Assembly (NCBI GenBank): GCA_018396395.1
Contig: JAGTQN010000101.1
Span: 1-5,810 of the forward strand
Direction of reading: 5' to 3'
DNA: 5,810 bases
DNA from: Candidatus Bathyarchaeota archaeon
GTDB lineage: Archaea; Thermoproteota; CALKCG01; B24; JAGTQN01
Part shown: positions 5,781 through 5,810 of the stretch, piece by piece
Numbering within the stretch: the first letter of the stretch is position 1
How the letters are laid out: each line of letters opens with the position of its first letter
The notes under the pieces: model-generated
What the model saw: the letters and a program-made list of their open reading frames with translations, nothing else
Told to the model about the DNA's origin: nothing
Databases searched by the model: none
Position numbers and translations under genes: made by a program

Positions 5781-5810
5781 ATGGGGAGAATCCTTCCCTT
5801 TCTTTCCTTT
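5781..5810 (+). CDS. Start of a plus-strand gene, cut by the window edge
   Basis: Ten codons are visible, reading MGRILPFLSF, and the frame is still open at the edge. The case for a gene rests on the Shine-Dalgarno site GGAGGT with 9-nt spacing and a TATA-like box at the same distance as in the neighbouring genes. The hydrophobic start could be a membrane or secreted N-terminus, but ten residues are too few to name a function. A competing plus-strand frame opens at 5686 and also runs to the edge, but it lacks a ribosome-binding site. Confidence 0.4.
   Translation, partial: MGRILPFLSF

Noticed and set aside
1..5810. CRISPR array, insertion sequence, integrase, toxin-antitoxin or other defence genes
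   Set aside because: No regularly spaced repeats, terminal inverted repeats or such protein motifs were found on either strand.

Overview
The window most likely comes from an archaeon, probably thermophilic or deep-branching; the phylum cannot be fixed from sequence alone. Three things point this way. There is a pyruvoyl-dependent arginine decarboxylase of the archaeal type. Ribosome-binding sites in front of the complete genes are weak. AT-rich TATA-like boxes sit about 52-57 nt upstream of the complete genes and of a partial gene at the right edge, the layout expected for archaeal promoters with leaders of about 25-30 nt. A bacterium is not strictly excluded, because the purM variant, the HIT protein and the P-type ATPase all have bacterial relatives.

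Layout, left to right. A minus-strand purM (44-1201) has a T-rich tract at its 3' side near the left edge. A roughly 300-bp divergent intergenic region follows, carrying two candidate promoters facing apart and three successive inverted repeats. Next come a plus-strand HIT-family nucleotide-binding gene (1500-1985) and a minus-strand pyruvoyl-dependent arginine decarboxylase (1969-2436), which converge and overlap tail-to-tail by 17 bp. A 356-bp intergenic region (2437-2792) holds the promoters of the decarboxylase and of the ATPase, plus at most a doubtful 54-codon ORF or a small RNA. A long plus-strand P2A-type calcium ATPase gene (2793-5588) is followed by a gap with an A-rich tract. The last 30 bases appear to be the start of another plus-strand gene, with a clear Shine-Dalgarno site.

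Each gene seems to have its own promoter, so there is no operon. The genes are housekeeping: purine synthesis (purM), nucleotide hydrolysis or phosphorolysis (HIT), agmatine/polyamine synthesis (arginine decarboxylase) and ion homeostasis (ATPase). I see no mobile element, CRISPR array, rRNA, tRNA or defence system. The parts most worth a second look are the long variant PurM, the inverted-repeat cluster between purM and the HIT gene, the regular TATA-to-start spacing, and the two noncoding stretches.
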